From Jejuia sp. UBA6058 (GTDB lineage: Bacteria > Bacteroidota > Bacteroidia > Flavobacteriales > Flavobacteriaceae), in contig DIYI01000003.1 of assembly GCA_002428965.1 (NCBI GenBank), positions 46,306 through 110,305 of the forward strand: DNA of 64,000 bases. The letters run 5' to 3'. Within the stretch, counting starts at the first letter, position 1, and each line of letters starts with the position of its first letter. The notes under the pieces were generated by a model, which did not search any database, was not told the origin of the DNA, and worked only from the letters and a program-made list of their open reading frames with translations. Shown here piece by piece: positions 60,032 through 64,000 of the stretch. A program made the position numbers and the translations under genes.

Positions 60032-61261
60032 ATGAGACATATTATTTCGACCTTTTTTATTCTATTGACATTTTTTTCATGTAACGAAAAAGAACAATCA
60101 AAAACTAAAGATTCCGCGAAAGAAGAATTTACACAAGCAGACTATGATTTTCTGGCTATTGGTAATCCTGAAAAAATGAGTTCTGCTTCAAAACGTGCTC
60201 TTAGAAATAACTATCATAAAAATGAAGAATGGTTTGGAACCTTTCGTAACCATGAGATAAAAGGCGACGTAGGTTACGAAAAAGGAGTCATACGAAGGGA
60301 CCCCACTATGGTAATTCAAGTAGATGGATTATATTATACTTGGTACTCAAAATCCATAGGAAAAACTTATGGATTCGGCACAGGAGATCCAGAGAAAAAA
60401 GTATTCCCATGGGATAAAACAGAAATATGGTATGCTACTTCAAAAGATGGTTGGGATTGGAAAGAACAGGGTGTTGCAGTAACCTTTGGACCAAAAGGAG
60501 CATACGATGACAGGTCTGTTTTCACTCCAGAAATTTTAGAACATGAAGGCAAATACTATTTGGTATATCAATGTATTCAATTTCCATATGTAAATCGCTC
60601 TTTCAATACTGTTGGAATGTCCATAGCCGATAACCCAAATGGTCCATGGAAACGCTTAGAAGCTCCAATTTTAGAGGCTTCTAAAGATGGCGAATGGCTT
60701 GGAGAAGAAGACAGTAGGTTTGCGGTAAAAACTCAAGGAAGTTTTGATAGTCAAAAAGTGCATGACCCAACGCTTTTGTATTATAAAGATAAGTTCTATC
60801 TATATTACAAAGGTGAGCGTATGGGAGAGAGAAATACGGCTGGCGGACGTGAAATTCGCTGGGGAGTAGCAATTGCAGATAATATTAAAGGGCCATATGT
60901 TAAATCAGAATACAACCCTATTACCCATAGTGGTCACGAACTTTGCATTTGGAAATACAAAGATGGAATTGCAATGGTGTCTTCTGCTGATGGACCTGAA
61001 AGGCAAACCATTCAATACTCCCCAGATGGTATTAATTTTGAAATCATGTCCTATGTAAATTGGGTACCATCAGCCATGGGCTTGGTCACCACTTTAGATA
61101 ATGATAAGCACCCAACTGAAGCTTTAAGCTGGGGTTTGCACCACTTGTCTAAAAATTATCCTGGTGAACCTTGGTGGGCTGGAGATCAGTATTTGGCCCG
61201 ATTTAGTTTCAGTAGAAACAGAAATACCAAAGCTGAATTTGCAAAAAGTAAAAGCGACTAG
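60032..61261 (+). CDS. GH117-like family glycoside hydrolase lipoprotein
   Basis: A 409-residue protein with lipoprotein leader (Cys at residue 17). The N-terminal helix carries S-S-A-S-K-R (residues 50-55), the SxAxxR motif that drives domain-swapped dimers in GH117. The five-bladed propeller follows with D90 in RRDPT, D245 in VHDPT and H302 in SGHE, in the same places as the catalytic residues of the agar-active enzyme (from memory). GH117 enzymes split alpha-1,3-3,6-anhydro-L-galactose from oligosaccharides, but members with other substrates exist. Confidence 0.85.
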   Translation: MRHIISTFFILLTFFSCNEKEQSKTKDSAKEEFTQADYDFLAIGNPEKMSSASKRALRNNYHKNEEWFGTFRNHEIKGDVGYEKGVIRRDPTMVIQVDGLYYTWYSKSIGKTYGFGTGDPEKKVFPWDKTEIWYATSKDGWDWKEQGVAVTFGPKGAYDDRSVFTPEILEHEGKYYLVYQCIQFPYVNRSFNTVGMSIADNPNGPWKRLEAPILEASKDGEWLGEEDSRFAVKTQGSFDSQKVHDPTLLYYKDKFYLYYKGERMGERNTAGGREIRWGVAIADNIKGPYVKSEYNPITHSGHELCIWKYKDGIAMVSSADGPERQTIQYSPDGINFEIMSYVNWVPSAMGLVTTLDNDKHPTEALSWGLHHLSKNYPGEPWWAGDQYLARFSFSRNRNTKAEFAKSKSD

Positions 61262-61263
61262 AA

Positions 61264-62895
61264 ATGAGAACTATCTCTATTCTATTAATTGTATTTCTAA
61301 GCCATGGATTATTGGCGCAAGAACCTCCTAAAACTTTCCAAAACCCAATTTTATCAGGTTTCTATCCCGACCCATCCATTTGCAGAGTAGGAGACACTTA
61401 TTATATGGTGAATTCTTCTTTTGAGTGGTTTCCTGGACTACCTATTCATAAAAGCAAAGATTTAGTAAACTGGGAGAAAATTGGTCATGGTTTACATAGA
61501 CCTACCCAAATTGTTTATAAAGATGGACTGAAGAATTCCTACGGCATCTACGCACCAACCATTCGATATCACAAAGGAAAATTTTACATCATTACGACCA
61601 TGGTGGGGCAAAAAGGGAATTTTATTATTACAGCCAAAAATCCCGAAGGCCCTTGGAGTAACCCCATATGGATTAAAGATGCCCCAGGAATTGACCCCTC
61701 GTTGTTTTGGGATGATGATGGAAAATGCTACTATACAGGTGCAGGAATAATTGATGGAACTCGGGGTGAATGGCCAGGAAAAAATGGTATTTGGATGCAA
61801 AAAATTGATCCTGACAAAGGTGTTTTAATTGGAGAAAAAAAGCAACTCACTTATGGACACGCCGCAAATGCACGTTGGGCTGAAGGTCCACATTTATATA
61901 AAATCGATGGAGAATATCTTCTTTTAATAGGGGAAGGTGGTACAGGGGAATATCATGCTGTAACCGTATTCAATAGTAAAAATCTGTGGGGACCTTATAT
62001 TCCAAACCATGCTAATCCTGTGATGACACATCGTCATTTAGGAAAAACATATCCAATTGGTCAGACTGGACATGCAGATTTAGTACAAACGCAACATGGC
62101 GATTGGTGGAGTGTCATGTTAGCTAAGAGACAAATTGATAGATTTGTGACTCTAGCTCGAGAGACTTTTTTAGCAAAAGTAATTATGACAAATCAGGAAA
62201 GCGGTATAACACCTATTTTTAATCCGGGTATAGGGCTTATTGTAAGTTCGCAAGAGCGTCCAGATTTACCATGGGGTCCTGTTACCAAACCTGAGCCTCG
62301 CGATGAGTTCAATAGCAATACACTTGGATTAGAATGGAATTTTTTAAGGACTCCAAAGTTTGAATGGTACAATATTAAAAATGGGCAACTGGAAATCGAT
62401 TTACGCCCCGAAATGGTAACTGAACTTGTTAATCCGTCTTTTATAGCGCAACGTACAAAACATCATAATTATAAAGCAACTACAAAGCTTACATTTAAGA
62501 CCAAAAAAGACAATGAAAAGGCTGGTTTAGTCATTTACCGACGCCATGGAAACAATTACCAATTACTGAAAACTAAAAATAAAATAGTTCTAATTAAGGC
62601 TTTTCAAAAGGACAATAAAGGAGATTTTCAACCTGAAATAATAACCATAATACCTTATTCTAAAGAAGATGTTGTTTTGAGTGTTAAAGTTGATGGTATC
62701 GAAGTTCAGTTTTATTACGGAAAGACAGAAAAAGATTTGAAACCCATTGGTAACATTCAAGACTATACGTTGATTTCAGATGAAGTAGCCCAAAGATTTA
62801 ATGGTGTTTACATTGGAATGTACGCAACAGCATTAGGACAAACTAGTAAAAATAAAGCTTTGTTTGATTGGTTTGAATATATACCTAAAGACTAA
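61264..62895 (+). CDS. GH43-family glycoside hydrolase
   Basis: A 543-residue protein with a signal peptide (residues 1-19, LLAQ). The catalytic triad of GH43 is visible: base D36 in GFYPDPSIC, pKa modulator in PGIDPSLFWDDD and acid Glu in WAEGPHLYK. Residues about 345-543 form a C-terminal beta-sandwich like the beta-xylosidase C2/DUF1349 domain. Activity could be beta-xylosidase, alpha-L-arabinofuranosidase or an exo-galactosidase; the family alone does not decide it. It begins 2 nt after the GH117 gene, so they form one operon. Confidence 0.92.
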   Translation: MRTISILLIVFLSHGLLAQEPPKTFQNPILSGFYPDPSICRVGDTYYMVNSSFEWFPGLPIHKSKDLVNWEKIGHGLHRPTQIVYKDGLKNSYGIYAPTIRYHKGKFYIITTMVGQKGNFIITAKNPEGPWSNPIWIKDAPGIDPSLFWDDDGKCYYTGAGIIDGTRGEWPGKNGIWMQKIDPDKGVLIGEKKQLTYGHAANARWAEGPHLYKIDGEYLLLIGEGGTGEYHAVTVFNSKNLWGPYIPNHANPVMTHRHLGKTYPIGQTGHADLVQTQHGDWWSVMLAKRQIDRFVTLARETFLAKVIMTNQESGITPIFNPGIGLIVSSQERPDLPWGPVTKPEPRDEFNSNTLGLEWNFLRTPKFEWYNIKNGQLEIDLRPEMVTELVNPSFIAQRTKHHNYKATTKLTFKTKKDNEKAGLVIYRRHGNNYQLLKTKNKIVLIKAFQKDNKGDFQPEIITIIPYSKEDVVLSVKVDGIEVQFYYGKTEKDLKPIGNIQDYTLISDEVAQRFNGVYIGMYATALGQTSKNKALFDWFEYIPKD

Positions 62896-63130
62896 TTTAA
62901 ATGCCTTTACATCACATATTGTCGTCAATAAGATTTAGAAGAGTTATCAAGTATTGTTATATTTCGTTTTTCGTCTTCCTGTATGCTCGTCCTCGAAATG
63001 CCAATAATACAAATCTTCAAATGTTATCCTAAATCCTGATTAACGATTAAGCCTTTGGAGATTTAAGTTTTCTACGAAAAATTAAAAGTGAGATGCCACA
63101 CGAATTGAACCGAGTAATTGCTGAAATGTA

Positions 63131-63150
63131 TTATGTACATGTAAACATAA
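63131..63150. promoter_or_regulatory. Inverted repeat upstream of the sulfatase gene
   Basis: TTATGT-N8-ACATAA is a perfect 6-bp inverted repeat 11 nt before the start codon at 63162. It may be an operator. The rest of the 266-bp gap (62896-63161) shows no gene I can support. Confidence 0.35.
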
Positions 63151-63161
63151 AATAAATTTTA

Positions 63162-64000
63162 ATGAAACTATTTATTATTATCCAAATATGCTTTTGTTGG
63201 AGTTTTATGGCTCAAAACAAACAGCCAAACATCATTTTTATAATGACAGACGATCATGCTTCACAAGCTGTAGGTGCTTATGGTATGCGTTTCGCCAGAT
63301 TAAATCCAACGCCAACTATTGACAAGCTTGCAGAAGAAGGCGTGCTCTTTGAAAACGCTTTTTGTACAAACTCTATATGTACACCCGCGCGTGCAACGAT
63401 TATGACAGGACAGCATGGACATGTAAACGGCGTTTTTGATTTGGAAGGTAAATTGAAACAAGAAAATCAATATTTAGCACACGAAATGAACGCATTAGGT
63501 TACGAGACTGCTATAGTTGGAAAATGGCATTTAAAACATGCTCCAGAGGCATTTGATTATTACAATGTACTACCGCTACAAGGCGACTACTATAATCCTA
63601 CACTTTACAGTAGAGAAGGTAAGGAAAAACAGGATATTAAATTTGCACAAGACCTTACCAGAACAGTTAATACCACAAAATATGAAGGCCATAGTTCTGA
63701 TGTTATCACCGATATAAGTTTAGAGTGGCTTAAAACTATGAGAGATAAGTCGAAGCCATTTTTCTTAATGCATCATTTTAAGGCACCACACGACAAGTTT
63801 AAGTATGCTCCACGTTATAAAGAGTATCTTGCTGATACGGAACTTCCCGAACCAGCTAGTTTATGGTACAATGCTAATAATGGATCAGAGGGTACACGCG
63901 GTAAGAATGATTCACTTGTGCATATTATAGGTTCCTCGGTAGGCCACAGAAACATCATTAGAAATAAAGGTAAGTTTTTGGAGTTTGACCAAAGTGTTAC
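63162..64000 (+). CDS. S1-family sulfatase, cut by window end
   Basis: The first 279 residues of a type I sulfatase with a signal peptide (residues 1-17, FMA). Metal ligands are D30 and D31 in IFIMTDDHA. The formylglycine site is C73 in SICTPARATIMTGQ (C-x-P-x-R, so matured by a formylglycine-generating enzyme). GKWHLKHAPE follows. It would remove sulfate from an algal oligosaccharide before or after the glycosidases act. The C-terminal part lies past the window. Confidence 0.94.
   Translation, partial: MKLFIIIQICFCWSFMAQNKQPNIIFIMTDDHASQAVGAYGMRFARLNPTPTIDKLAEEGVLFENAFCTNSICTPARATIMTGQHGHVNGVFDLEGKLKQENQYLAHEMNALGYETAIVGKWHLKHAPEAFDYYNVLPLQGDYYNPTLYSREGKEKQDIKFAQDLTRTVNTTKYEGHSSDVITDISLEWLKTMRDKSKPFFLMHHFKAPHDKFKYAPRYKEYLADTELPEPASLWYNANNGSEGTRGKNDSLVHIIGSSVGHRNIIRNKGKFLEFDQSV

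Noticed and set aside
1..64000. tRNA, rRNA or CRISPR arrays
   Set aside because: I saw no cloverleaf with a CCA-adjacent acceptor stem, no rRNA-like stretch, and no run of direct repeats with spacers; a dedicated tRNA scan would settle this.

Overview
The window looks like a chromosomal segment of a marine flavobacterium (Bacteroidota, Flavobacteriaceae-like). It is AT-rich, has weak Shine-Dalgarno signals, several promoters of the Bacteroidota type (TTG about 18-20 nt upstream of TAnnTTTG/TAnnTTCG), a secreted protein with a C-terminal type IX secretion sorting domain, many short Bacteroidota-style lipoproteins, and algal-polysaccharide genes (GH29, GH117, GH43, sulfatase, fucose permease). 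Genus and species cannot be read from the sequence. No tRNA, rRNA, CRISPR array, transposase or integrase was recognised.

Region 1 (1-12459, minus strand) is a sulfur assimilation and cysteine/methionine locus. Read from right to left it holds an Rrf2 regulator, an unrelated secreted hypothetical protein, a DUF2061 membrane protein, cysH, cysD, cysN, a siroheme sulfite reductase with a C-terminal HEPN domain, cobA, the siroheme dehydrogenase/ferrochelatase, a thioredoxin-reductase-like ferredoxin-NADP reductase, cysE, cysM, and a methionine synthase split into two genes with an ABM-domain gene between them. Sulfate is activated to APS, reduced to sulfide by a siroheme enzyme whose cofactor genes lie in the same operon, and fixed into cysteine, with homocysteine then methylated to methionine. 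A cysC (APS kinase) gene is not in the window although CysH is of the PAPS-reductase form.

Region 2 (12667-23936) has a secreted T9SS-sorted CBM/Big_2 protein, a POTRA/Omp85-type barrel, PhzF, and a second methionine cluster (metZ, a MetX-aspartokinase-homoserine dehydrogenase fusion, metY). A clear SAM-I riboswitch lies upstream of metY. Region 3 (24-36 kb) is mixed: a cassette-like hypothetical gene, an AraC-controlled small operon with a visible tandem operator, Crp, DoxX, a polysaccharide deacetylase, rimM, two DUF2383 genes, a tRNA methyltransferase, a glutaryl-CoA dehydrogenase-like gene and small stress/envelope genes. Region 4 (36-51 kb) has a 1166-residue protein that may be a PPi-dependent PEP carboxykinase, a Met-rich outer-membrane protein next to a CNGKC protein, an undescribed Crp/GlcG/propeller-Dabb/porin/SDR operon, a metallophosphoesterase, DUF1853 and DUF4365 genes.

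Region 5 (51.4-64 kb) is a carbohydrate cluster: a divergent AraC regulator, then an enolase-superfamily dehydratase, an SDR, an aldo/keto reductase, a Zn alcohol dehydrogenase, FucP-type permease, mutarotase, GH29, GH117-like, GH43 and an S1 sulfatase cut by the window end. This is consistent with uptake and non-phosphorylative breakdown of L-fucose or L-galactose from a sulfated algal polysaccharide. No SusC/SusD pair is present in the window.

Intergenic repeats are unusually frequent: about eight copies of a palindrome-rich element starting GGGCGTTACCC, three copies of a CTGAAACAAGTTCAG element (one forming the C-terminus of a protein), three CCTACAAGG-type palindromes, and two cassette-like leader modules that share promoter, stem and start-codon context.
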